From Paraflavitalea sp. CAU 1676 (GTDB taxonomy: Bacteria > Bacteroidota > Bacteroidia > Chitinophagales > Chitinophagaceae): a DNA stretch of 64,000 nt. Within the stretch, counting starts at the first letter, position 1; every line of letters starts with the position of its first letter. The stretch spans positions 186,001-250,000 of the forward strand of contig NZ_JARHUJ010000007.1 in assembly GCF_029223285.1 (NCBI RefSeq), written 5' to 3'. The translations under genes were made by a program, and so were the position numbers. Of this stretch, positions 51,640 to 61,457 are shown piece after piece. Under the pieces are notes generated by a model. That model was not told the DNA's origin, searched no databases, and saw only the letters and a list, made by a program, of their open reading frames with translations.

Positions 51640-53142
51640 ATGATCCGGAATCAATCACTATATAAAAGCCTGCTCGCTGCCTCCCTGCTCACCGCTGCTG
51701 CTGCCTGCTATAAAGACAAAGGAAATTATTCCTATACCGAAACCAATACCGTGACGGTCGCCATCAGCAATATTGAGACCAATGGTACGCTCAATGTGAA
51801 CCAGGCCGATACCCTGCGCATCACACCCGTCATCACCCAAACCCTCGGCAAAGACGAGAGCCGCTTTGCGTATGAGTGGAAGATATTCGACAACAGCCCC
51901 ACCTCGTCCTATACCGAGCCACGCATCGTGGTATCCAAAAGCCGGGATCTTAAGATACCCATCATAGCCCCCAACTTCACGCTGGGGCAACGCTATCGTT
52001 TTTCCTATAAGGTAACCGATACCGTAACGCAGATCACGGCCATGTACACCTTCAATGTACAGGTAGTGAACCGATTTGCCACCGGCTGGGTGGTATTGCA
52101 GGATCTTCCCAATGGCGGCGATTTCTCCATGATCTTGCCCGGCGATGTGGTCGACCACAAGATCTTTGCCCAAACCAATCCCGGCACACCCCTCGGCAGC
52201 GGTACACCGGTGCGCATGGATATCCCCTTCCCCTCGGTAGATGACGCCATCTCATCGCCCGGTAAGAAGTTCTTTGTGTATCATCCCAATGGAGGCATAG
52301 AGCTGGACTACACCTCACTGAAGAAGCGCTACGACCTGCAAACCATGTTCTTCAATCCACCCGCAGTATTGAAGCCGCAGGGCATTTCCTATTGGACCTA
52401 TCCCAACCAGGTGGCGTATGCCTCTTTTGGCACCTTCGTGAGCAACCGTAAAGTGTATATCTCTGAAATGGGTGGCTATCCCGGCGCCAAGAAGTTTGGC
52501 AGCGAACTGGCCATGGCCAACAACTCCAACGACTACGAAGCAGCGCCCGATGCCTGGCAGGGCATCAGCTGGCCCATCGTGTTCGATCACAAGAACAAAC
52601 GTTTCCACATCGTGCGACCTACCAAGCTCGACAACTTCCCCGATACGGTGAGCACCGTGGCCAACCTCAACAACCTGAAGAAGGACCTCGTGTACATGGA
52701 TGAATCGAATATCGTGCGCGCCTACAACGCCATCCTGAAAGACGATGCAGGGCAACGTCACCTGCTGCGCATAACCTTCTCCAGCACCGATTATATCCTC
52801 ACCTCCTTCATCCAGGCGATGAATGCACCGGACATAGAGCAGGCCACGGCTTTTGCCTCCAATCCAACCAGCCCGCATGTCTTCTACGGAGCAGGCAACA
52901 AACTCTACCGCTATGAAGTAACGTCCAACAGCAGCACACAGCCGTTCACGTTCCCGGCCGGAGAAAGCATCACGCATATCCGCTTCCGCGGCGGTCCCGA
53001 AATGCTCGTAGCTACCTGGAATGGCACCGAAGGCAAACTATATCGTTTCACCATCAGCAATACCGGCGCCATCAGCACCGGCACGTATATCAAAGAATAC
53101 ACCGGCTTCGGCAAAGTCATCGACTTGAAGTATAAAGGATAA
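51640..53142 (+). CDS. PKD-like family lipoprotein
   Basis: A 500-residue lipoprotein (Cys about 23, AAAACYKDKGNYSY) of the PKD-like family found in SusCD loci. Ig/PKD-like strands cover the first 150 residues (RFAYEWKIFDNSPTSSYTEP, YRFSYKVTDTVTQITAMYTF), followed by a beta-propeller-like region. Probably a surface glycan- or peptide-binding accessory. It follows DUF4843 after 17 bases. Confidence 0.85.
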   Translation: MIRNQSLYKSLLAASLLTAAAACYKDKGNYSYTETNTVTVAISNIETNGTLNVNQADTLRITPVITQTLGKDESRFAYEWKIFDNSPTSSYTEPRIVVSKSRDLKIPIIAPNFTLGQRYRFSYKVTDTVTQITAMYTFNVQVVNRFATGWVVLQDLPNGGDFSMILPGDVVDHKIFAQTNPGTPLGSGTPVRMDIPFPSVDDAISSPGKKFFVYHPNGGIELDYTSLKKRYDLQTMFFNPPAVLKPQGISYWTYPNQVAYASFGTFVSNRKVYISEMGGYPGAKKFGSELAMANNSNDYEAAPDAWQGISWPIVFDHKNKRFHIVRPTKLDNFPDTVSTVANLNNLKKDLVYMDESNIVRAYNAILKDDAGQRHLLRITFSSTDYILTSFIQAMNAPDIEQATAFASNPTSPHVFYGAGNKLYRYEVTSNSSTQPFTFPAGESITHIRFRGGPEMLVATWNGTEGKLYRFTISNTGAISTGTYIKEYTGFGKVIDLKYKG

Positions 53143-53178
53143 ACAAAAACATCATTCAATAAAACCATCAACCATATC

Positions 53179-54288
53179 ATGAACAGGCATATCGCGGCCA
53201 TTACCCAGATCACGCTCTGCACCCTCATCGGTGCAGCAGCCCTCGGACAGCAAAAGAAAACTACCGGCTATACCATCACCGGCCATGTAAAAGGACTGGC
53301 CGACCAGAAAGTCTATATCAGCCACTACCTCGACGGCGGGCAGATCCTCGACTCCACCGAATCGAAGAACGGCGCCTTTGTATTGAAAGGCGTATCCCCC
53401 GGCGCTTACTGGCATTATGTACGTGCCGAAAAATACCGCGGCGGCTTTCCGCTCTTTGTAGAGAATACGACCATCACGGTCGAAACCGATACCACCTTCA
53501 AGGATCCGCAGGTTACTGGCTCCGCTACACATATACAATACAAAGAGTTCGCAGCCATCTTTCAAATGATCCACGAGAAAGCAGCCTCACCCCATTACAA
53601 GTTCATAGAGTTCGAAAAGACCAAAGACTCGGCCGTATATCGCCAGGCCAAGAAGGAATGGGATGAAGTGGGTCAGGAAGCCGACAGCCTCTTCACCGAA
53701 TTTGTAAGGAGAAACCCCTCCTCCCCCGTAGCGGCCTTCGCCATTCAGGATCGGTTTGTGAACTACAACAACCCGATGAAGATCGAAGAATGTTACAAGC
53801 TACTAAAGCCAGGTGCCCTTAACAGCACTTATGGCAAGCAGATCACGGAATACCGTAAGATTGCGGCGCTCACCGCCATCGGCGTTAAGCCCTCCTTTAC
53901 CGTGGTCGATACTACAGGTAAAAAGGTTAGTCTGAAGAATTTCAAGGGGCAATATGTACTGGTCGATTTCTGGGCCAGCTGGTGTGGTCCCTGCCGCAAG
54001 GAAAACCCCAATATCGTGAAGGCCTACCAGAAATACCACGATAAAGGATTTGAAGTAGTAGCCATCTCCCTCGATGATAAGCGCGCCGCCTGGATCAAGG
54101 CCATTCAGACCGATAAGTTGCCCTGGATCCACCTGTCCGATCTCCAGGCCTGGAAGAGCGACCTCGTGATGCAGTATGGCATCAAGTCGATACCCACCAG
54201 CTTCCTCGTGGATAAGGATGGAAAGATCATCGCAAAGAATTTAAGGGGGAAGGACCTCGAAGATACGCTGGCCGGTTTGCTGCAGTAA
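53179..54288 (+). CDS. TlpA-family thiol-disulfide reductase with DUF4369 domain
   Basis: A 369-residue exported protein. After the signal peptide there is an N-terminal DUF4369 domain (YTITGHVKGLADQKVYISHY, LDSTESKNGAFVLKGV), a helical linker, and a C-terminal thioredoxin domain with WCGPC at about residues 267-271 (VDFWASWCGPCRKENPN) and cis-Pro segment SIPTSFLVD. It probably acts in the periplasm. Last gene of the SusCD operon, followed by a terminator. Confidence 0.92.
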   Translation: MNRHIAAITQITLCTLIGAAALGQQKKTTGYTITGHVKGLADQKVYISHYLDGGQILDSTESKNGAFVLKGVSPGAYWHYVRAEKYRGGFPLFVENTTITVETDTTFKDPQVTGSATHIQYKEFAAIFQMIHEKAASPHYKFIEFEKTKDSAVYRQAKKEWDEVGQEADSLFTEFVRRNPSSPVAAFAIQDRFVNYNNPMKIEECYKLLKPGALNSTYGKQITEYRKIAALTAIGVKPSFTVVDTTGKKVSLKNFKGQYVLVDFWASWCGPCRKENPNIVKAYQKYHDKGFEVVAISLDDKRAAWIKAIQTDKLPWIHLSDLQAWKSDLVMQYGIKSIPTSFLVDKDGKIIAKNLRGKDLEDTLAGLLQ

Positions 54289-54355
54289 CTGGTGCATGGC
54301 AAACAAGTCTTCCCCTAAAGAGCCCCCGTTTAGTTTTTAATCCTGCCTTCAAACT

Positions 54356-54388
54356 AAAAAAGTCACTCGCCATGAGTGATTTTTTTTA
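54356..54388 (+). terminator. Terminator after the SusCD/TlpA operon
   Basis: TCACTC (54363-54368) pairs with GAGTGA (54374-54379), preceded by an A-run and followed by nine T, so it can work on both strands. Confidence 0.85.
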
Positions 54389-54428
54389 TAGGTAATCTTG
54401 CAGCCTTTTGATCCCGTTTCATGATGCG

Positions 54429-54908
54429 CTACAAATTAGCCCACCACTCCCGCATCTCTTTTATAAACCCGACGAGGCATAGCAGCGCAACGACCCCAAA
54501 GAGTATTCCCCACCATAGCGGGCCTTTATCGCCGGTCTTGGCTTTTTCCTGCGACAGCTTGTTCGCAAGATCAACATAACTATGAGATGGATTTGCTTTC
54601 CAATAATACACTTCTATCGTAGGAGACTTGGGGAGTTCCAGAAAGGAATGAGAGCCACTATAGGTGGCACTGTCCACCTGATAACTATAAGTAAATTCGT
54701 ACGAATTGGCCCGGAGCCCTTTAATGGAGACGTTGGTTTCTTTGTATTCCTTGCTGAGTACCGCAGTAGCGCGGCCATCGTCGGCAATCACTTTTTCATA
54801 GTGAGTGATCAGGTCGGCATCACTGCCTTTCAGGTAGTCCGAAATACATCCCTTGGATAGATAGGAAAAGCCAATAATGGCAATGATCGCATAGATTTTA
54901 CTCAACAT
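54429..54908 (-). CDS. DUF3592-like membrane protein
   Basis: A 159-residue protein with an N-terminal membrane helix (about 5-22), an extracytoplasmic beta domain with VSIKGLRANSYEFTYSYQVD and LPKSPTIEVYYWKANPSHSY, and a second membrane helix (about 130-148). This is the DUF3592 layout. Function unknown. It is convergent with the SusCD operon. Confidence 0.7.
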   Translation of the reverse strand: MLSKIYAIIAIIGFSYLSKGCISDYLKGSDADLITHYEKVIADDGRATAVLSKEYKETNVSIKGLRANSYEFTYSYQVDSATYSGSHSFLELPKSPTIEVYYWKANPSHSYVDLANKLSQEKAKTGDKGPLWWGILFGVVALLCLVGFIKEMREWWANL

Positions 54909-54980
54909 GTGACGAAGGGTTTGAGGGTTATAACGTGAATCTACAACCTTTTCCCCATGTCCGCAATACCCATGCCTCAG

Positions 54981-56915
54981 CTAGTCCAGCCCCAGCTTCC
55001 TGATCCGCATTTGCACTGCACCTTTCGTGCGGCCAAAATGTTCCGACAGTTCGGCCAGGCCTACCCCGTCGCCATACATGATCGTGAGTTCATCGTCCAT
55101 CGTATTGGTCCAGGCTTTATTCGCCGCTGCATGTTCCCGGCTCGCCTGCTCATACGCTTCCCGCGCCTGCTCCTCCCCGGTCACCAACCGCTTCAATAGC
55201 TTTAATTTGTCAGCCACCCCACCTACCCTGCCAGCTGGCAGTTTGTTAACCGATTCATTTCCTATGGCTCGGGAACCACCGCCACTCCTGTACTTCACCT
55301 TATCGCCATCCGGTTTATCCCAGCCTTTTTCCAGCTTCTTCCAATTTCCGGTAGCAGTACCACCCTTGCTGCCAGGTTTTACTGCCTCCTTCACCCCCAG
55401 TCGCTTCTTCATCGGCAAAGCCTTGATATGCGAAGTGAAGGAAAACCCCTCCGGCATCATATCATCGGGCATATACAATAATCTTTTGGCGCGGGTTACT
55501 GCTACGTACAGCAGATTGATCTCTTCATTCAACCGCGCCAGGTCCACATCCTCCTTCTTCTTATCGTCTTTGATCTTCTTGAGGCGTACTTCGGTGATGA
55601 AGTCATCAGCCAGCGTCACCTCATCGTATTCGATACCCTTACAGCGATGCACCGTGGAGAACACCATATCGGCCTTATCCTTGTCATTATCGCTCACGTG
55701 TTTGGCACGGATCGAATTCAGGATGATGGGCAGCTCATTGCCATACTCCTTCACGATCTCCACCATCATACCCAACTGTTTGTCTTCTGTTTTTTCGATG
55801 TACTCTTCGAGGTCTTTCATATCCTTCATGCCACCGATCATTTCATCGCGGATCAATTGCTTCTTATCATTGTACAGGTTGAGCACATCGTACAAGGAAG
55901 CGCCTTCATCGGCATACGTATAAGAATTGAGGTTGCCCTCGAAATAGATCTTCTTTAACTTGCCTTCCTGCACCTGCCCGATCGCCGCCAGCAACAAGCC
56001 CAGGTTCGAGCGGGCGATCACCGCTTTTGATTTCATGGTTGTGCCCGCGCCTTTACCATTGATCGTTACCTCAATCTCCTGGTCGATATGCGCTTTATAG
56101 CTCAACACCCGCTTCGCTAAGTCGGCAATATCCTGACCAAAACGGAAGCTCGTCGACAGTTGATAGGTCTTGAAGTCTGCCTTCTCGAGCGAGTTCACCG
56201 CAAAACGCCACCCGTAGATCTGCTGGTGCGTATCGCCTACGATCACTTTAGTGGCCGTTTGCCGGAAGAACACATCCAGCATCGCCGCCGATGCATCCTG
56301 CCCCTCATCAAACAAAATGAAATCATAAGGAAGCCTGGGCGCCATGAGCTGAAACTTCTTCAGGTAAAAATCATGGATGATCTCCACCTCCCCCTTGTCC
56401 ATCATCGCCAGCAGGCGACGTGTACCCATTTCAAGGGCTTCGTAGTGCTGCTTCACGAACTTCTGCGCTACTTTGTCGGTAACCAGTTCGGCATAATTAA
56501 GGTCCTGCACACGCTGTTTATCGCTGTTGCAGAAATAAGCCACGAATTTGATGATATGGTTGGCGAGGATATGTTCGGCATGCCGCTCACCGCTGCTGCG
56601 CAAGCTCAGCATCGACACGATCTCGGCGGTCTTATACCCTGCCGCGCGCACCTTGTAATTATGTTTGAAGACGACCGCCTTATAGGCAAGCGAATGCGCC
56701 GTCTCTACTTTCACATGGCCCAATTGTTGGGCTTCGAATTTACGGACAGCCTCGAGCTTCACCGCCTTGTTGAAAGCGAGGTACAGGATACGGCTATTGG
56801 GCCGCGCCTTTGCATATTCAATGATCGTGGAGGTCTTGCCCGACCCCGCCACCGCATTGATCCTGATATCACCCTTCGATTGAATAATTGCCTTTTGCTC
56901 CGCCGTCAAAGTCAT
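54981..56915 (-). CDS. UvrD/FBH1-type DNA helicase with C-terminal HTH
   Basis: A 644-residue superfamily 1 helicase starting at ATG 56915 (MTLTAEQKAIIQSKGDIRIN). Motif I is AVAGSGKTS (residues 21-29), motif II ILFDEGQDAS, motif III VGDTHQQIYGWRF, later motifs STVHRCKGIEYDEV and LYVAVTRAKR. The brief N-terminal core resembles FBH1-like helicases. The last 45 residues form a separate SANT/HTH-like domain (WTNTMDDELTIMYGDGVGLA, then GRTKGAVQMRIRKLGL). It probably unwinds DNA in repair or recombination. Monocistronic. Confidence 0.85.
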   Translation of the reverse strand: MTLTAEQKAIIQSKGDIRINAVAGSGKTSTIIEYAKARPNSRILYLAFNKAVKLEAVRKFEAQQLGHVKVETAHSLAYKAVVFKHNYKVRAAGYKTAEIVSMLSLRSSGERHAEHILANHIIKFVAYFCNSDKQRVQDLNYAELVTDKVAQKFVKQHYEALEMGTRRLLAMMDKGEVEIIHDFYLKKFQLMAPRLPYDFILFDEGQDASAAMLDVFFRQTATKVIVGDTHQQIYGWRFAVNSLEKADFKTYQLSTSFRFGQDIADLAKRVLSYKAHIDQEIEVTINGKGAGTTMKSKAVIARSNLGLLLAAIGQVQEGKLKKIYFEGNLNSYTYADEGASLYDVLNLYNDKKQLIRDEMIGGMKDMKDLEEYIEKTEDKQLGMMVEIVKEYGNELPIILNSIRAKHVSDNDKDKADMVFSTVHRCKGIEYDEVTLADDFITEVRLKKIKDDKKKEDVDLARLNEEINLLYVAVTRAKRLLYMPDDMMPEGFSFTSHIKALPMKKRLGVKEAVKPGSKGGTATGNWKKLEKGWDKPDGDKVKYRSGGGSRAIGNESVNKLPAGRVGGVADKLKLLKRLVTGEEQAREAYEQASREHAAANKAWTNTMDDELTIMYGDGVGLAELSEHFGRTKGAVQMRIRKLGLD

Positions 56916-57068
56916 GGTGCGAAAATACACCACCCGCTCAAAACCCGGCTGGCATATTTTAGGACAGCATTCACCACCCGCAAAAAAACGCACCAATAAA
57001 TAATGCAGCCTTAACGAGGCGGTTTCCCAAAATCCATTACCTTTTACCCCTTAAAATCGCTATCCCGC

Positions 57069-58202
57069 ATGCACAAACTATCCCTGCTGCTCCTTTGCCT
57101 GTTATCATTGACAACATTTGCACAAGAGGAAGAAGAAGCGCCCCACAGCCACCGCATGGGCCGCAGCCTTAAGTTTCCCGATGTACCGGGCTACAAAGTC
57201 TTGAAGTGCGACCTGCACATGCATACCGTATTTTCCGATGGCAGCGTGTGGCCCGATATCCGGGTGGCCGAAGCACTCAAAGACGGACTCGATGCCATCT
57301 CCCTCACCGAGCACCTCGAATACCAGCCCCACAAGGCCGATATCCCCCACCCCGATCGCAACCGCTCTTACGAGCTCGCCCTCAAAGAAGCAAAAGACCA
57401 CAACCTGCTCATCATACGCGGCTCCGAGATCACCCGCAAAATGCCGCCCGGCCACAACAATGCCGTCTTCATCCAGGACGCCAACAAAATGCTGATCCAG
57501 GATTCGGTAGAAGTATTCCGCGAAGCAAAAAGGCAAAACGCCTTCACTTTCTGGAATCACCCTATGTGGACCAGCCAGCGCCCCGATGGCGTAGCCACCC
57601 TCACCCCCATGCACAAAATGCTTATTAAGGAAAAACTCCTTGATGGCATTGAAGTAGTGAACGACAATTCCTATTCCGACGAATCCCTGCAGATCGCCCT
57701 CGACAACAACCTCACCATCATGGGCACCAGCGATGCGCACAAGCTCGTCGACTGGACCTTCGGCATTCCCAAAGGCGGCCACCGCCCCGTTACCCTGGTA
57801 TTCTCCAAAGATGCCACGCCCGAAGGGATCAAAGAAGGATTGATGAACCGCCGCACCGTGGCTTTCTTCAAAGACCTGCTCATTGGCCGCGATGAATACC
57901 TGATACCACTCGTGAAGGCATCGCTTACAGTGACCAGCGCCAAATACATTGCCAAAACATCCGTACTCTCTGTAACCATAGAAAACCTTACCAGCGCCGA
58001 ATTCACGCTGATGAACCGGTCGAAATACACCTTCCATGAACACAGTGATCTCGTCACCATCCCGGCAGGCGGCAAAACAGTGATCAAAGTGAAAACAAAA
58101 GATAAGATCAGCTCCATCGATCTGGCCTTCGAAGTGCTCAACGCCATACACGCCCCCAATAGCCACCCGTCCATAACCATTACTGCACAAGTCAGTCAGT
58201 AG
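57069..58202 (+). CDS. Exported PHP-domain phosphodiesterase (Sb-PDE-like)
   Basis: A 377-residue protein with signal peptide ending FAQ (residue 19). The PHP metal site is visible: H50-x-H52 and D57 in CDLHMHTVFSDG, E81-H82 in SLTEHLE, then RGSEIT, FWNHPMW and GTSDAHK. A C-terminal beta domain follows (about 280-377). It matches the Sb-PDE family of PHP phosphodiesterases. It starts 153 bases upstream of any divergent gene start and is followed by a strong terminator. Confidence 0.88.
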   Translation: MHKLSLLLLCLLSLTTFAQEEEEAPHSHRMGRSLKFPDVPGYKVLKCDLHMHTVFSDGSVWPDIRVAEALKDGLDAISLTEHLEYQPHKADIPHPDRNRSYELALKEAKDHNLLIIRGSEITRKMPPGHNNAVFIQDANKMLIQDSVEVFREAKRQNAFTFWNHPMWTSQRPDGVATLTPMHKMLIKEKLLDGIEVVNDNSYSDESLQIALDNNLTIMGTSDAHKLVDWTFGIPKGGHRPVTLVFSKDATPEGIKEGLMNRRTVAFFKDLLIGRDEYLIPLVKASLTVTSAKYIAKTSVLSVTIENLTSAEFTLMNRSKYTFHEHSDLVTIPAGGKTVIKVKTKDKISSIDLAFEVLNAIHAPNSHPSITITAQVSQ

Positions 58203-58215
58203 ATATACACCCCAG

Positions 58216-58251
58216 GAAGAGAACGTCTCCCATCAAGAAGACGTTCTCTTC
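58216..58251 (+). terminator. Terminator after PHP phosphodiesterase gene
   Basis: A 13-bp perfect stem: 58216-58228 (GAAGAGAACGTCT) with 58239-58251 (AGACGTTCTCTTC), then TTTAGG. Confidence 0.8.
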
Positions 58252-58617
58252 TTTAGGTTACCCTATAATGCTGGTGCTGATCGGCTTTTATTCTCTTTCA
58301 CGCTGTGGCAGTATCCTACTGTGCAATTGCTTCCACAACTATTCTCCTCCTGCGGTGGACCACATCCCTTAATCAGCGGCCGCAACAACCTTTCCATTAC
58401 ATTAACCGTATTCTTATTGCTACCAGTCAAAACTTGTTGACTATCACATTCCCCTTTTTATTCCCCGCTCTCTTTAAACCGGCCTGAAAGCTATTCATTA
58501 AAGCACGCCCTGTTTCCCTTCAACAGTAGAATTATAAGCAAAAGCATAGGCTGCAGTGTAGAGAAATCTGCTGCGTCTGCTGCAGGGAATCTATTTACTC
58601 ACCAAAATTCACTAGTC
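58252..58617. other. Intergenic region, nothing supported
   Basis: About 365 bases with no convincing gene, repeat or RNA. It presumably holds the promoter of the sugar dehydrogenase gene. Confidence 0.5.
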
Positions 58618-59997
58618 ATGAAGTATAAACCAGCTAATGATGCCTCCCGCAAAATCAGGAGGTTCGCAGTATTGTGCGTTGTCGTATGGCTATTCATACT
58701 CCCGTCATGTAAGAAAGATGATGACCACCCCGACGAGCAAAAAGCAGTGGATATAAAAGAGATCGCAAGCGGCTTTGTTTCTCCCATCCAATTAGTGGCC
58801 TCCCCCGACGACACCAAACGCTTATTTGTCATTGATCAGGTTGGTAAGATCTGGATCATCGACAAAGACAACAACACCCTACCCACTCCTTTTTTGGATG
58901 TCAGCAGTACATTGGTGCCTTTGAACCCCGGTTTCGACGAACGGGGATTGTTGGGCCTGGCTTTTCACCCCGACTACAAAAACAACCGCCGCTTTTTTAT
59001 CTATTACCAACTACAGCCACGTAGTGGCGGACCAGCTTCAGGCGTCTTATGGAATAACCTCAGCCGTATTTCGGAATTCACCACATCTGGCGACCCGAAC
59101 TTAGCCAATACGGGTAGCGAAAAGGTCTTGTTGGAATGGGACGATCCGCAATTCAATCACAATGGCGGAACACTGGCATTCGGCCCTGACGGATTCTTGT
59201 ACATATCCGTTGGCGACGGTGGCAGTTCCAACGACACAGCGGTAGGCCATGTGGAAGATTGGTATGTAGCTAATAAAGGAGGCAATGGCCAGGATGTTGA
59301 AGCCGACCTATTGGGCAACGTATTGCGTATTGATGTAAATACCGGCACGCCCTATGGCATACCGTCCGATAACCCGTTTGCCAATAAGACGGGCCGCGAC
59401 GAAATTTACGCCTATGGTTTTCGTAATCCTTACCGCTTCTCTTTTGATATGGGTGGATCACATCAGCTGATCCTCGGAGATGCCGGACAGTTGTTGTGGG
59501 AGGAGATCGATGTGGTGACCAAAGGTGGCAACTATGGATGGAATGTGAAAGAAGGCAGGCATTGCTTTGATGCTGCCAACAGCCTGTCGATACCGGCATC
59601 CTGTCCCGCAGCAGACAACCTCGGAAATCCATTGATCGATCCCGTGATAGAGATCAACAACTGGCAAAATCCGTCGGGCGGCAGGGCCACCACGGTGATT
59701 GGCGGACATGTTTACCGCGGCCAGGATATCGAAGGCTGGGATGGGAAATACATCTTTGGAACATTCTCTCAAACGCCAACAACAACGGATGGAGAGTTAT
59801 TTTCAGCGATGCCTGCCGGTAATTCGTGGACTTACCAGGAAGTATCACTGAAGAGCCATCCCGACGATATCGGTTACTACCTGAGAGGGTTCGGACAAGA
59901 TAATGCAGGAGAAATATACCTCACCGTATCTTCTTCGATAGGCCCGCAGGGCACTACCGGCAAAGTCTTTAAACTCGTACAAGTACCCGGAAATTAG
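58618..59997 (+). CDS. PQQ-dependent sugar dehydrogenase family lipoprotein
   Basis: A 459-residue lipoprotein (lipobox LPSC, Cys31) with the GSDH/sorbosone dehydrogenase-type beta propeller: GFVSPIQLVASPDDTKRLFV, ERGLLGLAFHPDYKNNRRFF, GGTLAFGPDGFLYISVGDGG, EIYAYGFRNPYRFSFD and VVTKGGNYGWNVKEG. Family members oxidise sugars using PQQ, though many Bacteroidota members have unknown substrates and cofactor state. Monocistronic, with a terminator after it. Confidence 0.9.
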   Translation: MKYKPANDASRKIRRFAVLCVVVWLFILPSCKKDDDHPDEQKAVDIKEIASGFVSPIQLVASPDDTKRLFVIDQVGKIWIIDKDNNTLPTPFLDVSSTLVPLNPGFDERGLLGLAFHPDYKNNRRFFIYYQLQPRSGGPASGVLWNNLSRISEFTTSGDPNLANTGSEKVLLEWDDPQFNHNGGTLAFGPDGFLYISVGDGGSSNDTAVGHVEDWYVANKGGNGQDVEADLLGNVLRIDVNTGTPYGIPSDNPFANKTGRDEIYAYGFRNPYRFSFDMGGSHQLILGDAGQLLWEEIDVVTKGGNYGWNVKEGRHCFDAANSLSIPASCPAADNLGNPLIDPVIEINNWQNPSGGRATTVIGGHVYRGQDIEGWDGKYIFGTFSQTPTTTDGELFSAMPAGNSWTYQEVSLKSHPDDIGYYLRGFGQDNAGEIYLTVSSSIGPQGTTGKVFKLVQVPGN

Positions 59998-60004
59998 GAG
60001 AATT

Positions 60005-60058
60005 GCTGTCTCAAAACCAACACCGGCACAGGATGAATTAATTTTGAGACAGCTTTTT
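60005..60058 (+). terminator. Terminator after sugar dehydrogenase gene
   Basis: GCTGTCTCAAAA (60005-60016) and TTTTGAGACAGC (60042-60053) form a 12-bp perfect stem, followed by TTTTT. Confidence 0.85.
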
Positions 60059-60096
60059 CATGGCTATACTGGCTGCCCGTCAGCTGAAGTATAAAA

Positions 60097-61347
60097 TTAT
60101 TGAGAAACGATCGTTTCTATCGCTTCCATGAACCGATCAATCTCCTCCTTCGTATTGTAATAATGCGGTGAAGCACGGATCGCCCAACCCACTCCCTTCT
60201 CATCGAAATCAAGTACGCCAAAAGCGCGATAGCTCGGCACCACATTGATCTTGCGACGGTGCAACGCCTGCACCGTCTCTACCGGATCTCCACCTGCTAT
60301 ATGAAACGTTACCAGACCACCCAATACAGGCCCGCGATCCAGCACCCTTACCCGGCTAAGCCTGCCCAACGCTTCGCGCATCATGCCCGACAACCACTGC
60401 ACTTGCTGCCATATACGATCTTCTCCGATCGACCGGCAGTAAGCGATCGCTTCCATCGTTCCGATCACCGTAGCATAATTGAACTCCCAATCCTCAAAGC
60501 GCTTCGCATCCGGCTGCTGACGATATCGATCCTTACTCGTCCACTCCGCACCGCGCATATCGATGAACAACGGCTCCAGGCCGGCCCGCAAGGCATTATC
60601 CGAAATGTACAGCGCGCCCGTACCCCGCGGTCCCCGTAAGAACTTACGGCAGGTAACGCTTAAAAAGTCACAGCCCAACGCCTGCACATCGAGCTTCATT
60701 TGCCCGGCACTCTGGCAGGCATCCAGGATATACCAGGTCTTGCCCGGATGCAGGTTCACATAAGAGCGGTACACCGCCGCAATCGCCTCCACCGGTTGTA
60801 CCAGGCCCGAATTGGTAGGCACATGCGTAATGGCCAGCAACCGCGGCCGGTAACGGTGCAGTTTCGCTTCGAGATCCTGCACGTTCACCCCGCCCAAGGC
60901 AGCATTGTCGATATGCACGATCACCACCCCCAGTCTTTTTTGCAGGGAAAGGAATTGAATTTGGTTAGATACAAAGTCGTCGCGGTCGGTGAGGATAACA
61001 TCCCCCTTTTCAAAAGGAATGGACGACAAAGCCCTGGTATAGGCATCTGTGGCGCTGGCCGTAAAGGCGATCTGGTCTGCCCGGCAATTGAACAACAGGC
61101 CAGCCTCTGTATAAAAGGCCTTGATCAGGTCACCCTGCCAGGCAGCGGCCTCATACCCGCCCATCGTAGCTTCCAGCTGAAGATGGTCCAGTTGCACCTG
61201 CAGCACACTGTCCGGCATCAGTCCGGCCCCGGCATTATTAAAATGAATCACCCGCTTCGCACCCGGCGTATCCCGCCTGAACTGTTGCAATTCCCTGTCC
61301 GAAAAAACACTGCCCACCTGCGTTAGCGTAGAAGATAAGTTAAGCAT
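60097..61347 (-). CDS. PLP-dependent aminotransferase class V
   Basis: A 416-residue class V aminotransferase-fold enzyme (isopenicillin N epimerase/cysteine desulfurase-like). HFNNAGAGLMPDSVLQ is the N-terminal substrate loop, TASATDAYTRALSS binds PLP phosphate, ILDACQSAGQMKLDV contains the ring-binding Asp, and SVTCRKFLRGPRGTGALYI carries the PLP Lys. ATG 61347 is preferred; an ATG 18 bases upstream would add six residues. The substrate is not evident. It is divergent from the Lrp/AsnC gene, a likely regulator. Confidence 0.88.
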   Translation of the reverse strand: MLNLSSTLTQVGSVFSDRELQQFRRDTPGAKRVIHFNNAGAGLMPDSVLQVQLDHLQLEATMGGYEAAAWQGDLIKAFYTEAGLLFNCRADQIAFTASATDAYTRALSSIPFEKGDVILTDRDDFVSNQIQFLSLQKRLGVVIVHIDNAALGGVNVQDLEAKLHRYRPRLLAITHVPTNSGLVQPVEAIAAVYRSYVNLHPGKTWYILDACQSAGQMKLDVQALGCDFLSVTCRKFLRGPRGTGALYISDNALRAGLEPLFIDMRGAEWTSKDRYRQQPDAKRFEDWEFNYATVIGTMEAIAYCRSIGEDRIWQQVQWLSGMMREALGRLSRVRVLDRGPVLGGLVTFHIAGGDPVETVQALHRRKINVVPSYRAFGVLDFDEKGVGWAIRASPHYYNTKEEIDRFMEAIETIVSQ

Positions 61348-61457
61348 AGCCTTATGTTTTATCACACAAAGCTACCAGCGCAGGCACGCACAATAAACGC
61401 ACAGTTGGCTCCCGCGCGCCCAAATTCATTTATTTTTACCGGTACAACGCATAAACT

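Noticed and set aside
57105-58190. 361-residue minus-strand frame
   Set aside because: Exact antisense shadow of the PHP phosphodiesterase gene; Gly/Val/Phe-rich and without motifs.
58305-58487. 60-residue plus-strand frame in the gap before the sugar dehydrogenase
   Set aside because: No family, no spacing logic, and composition typical of chance frames.
60700-61326. 208-residue plus-strand frame
   Set aside because: Antisense to the aminotransferase, whose PLP motifs are clear.
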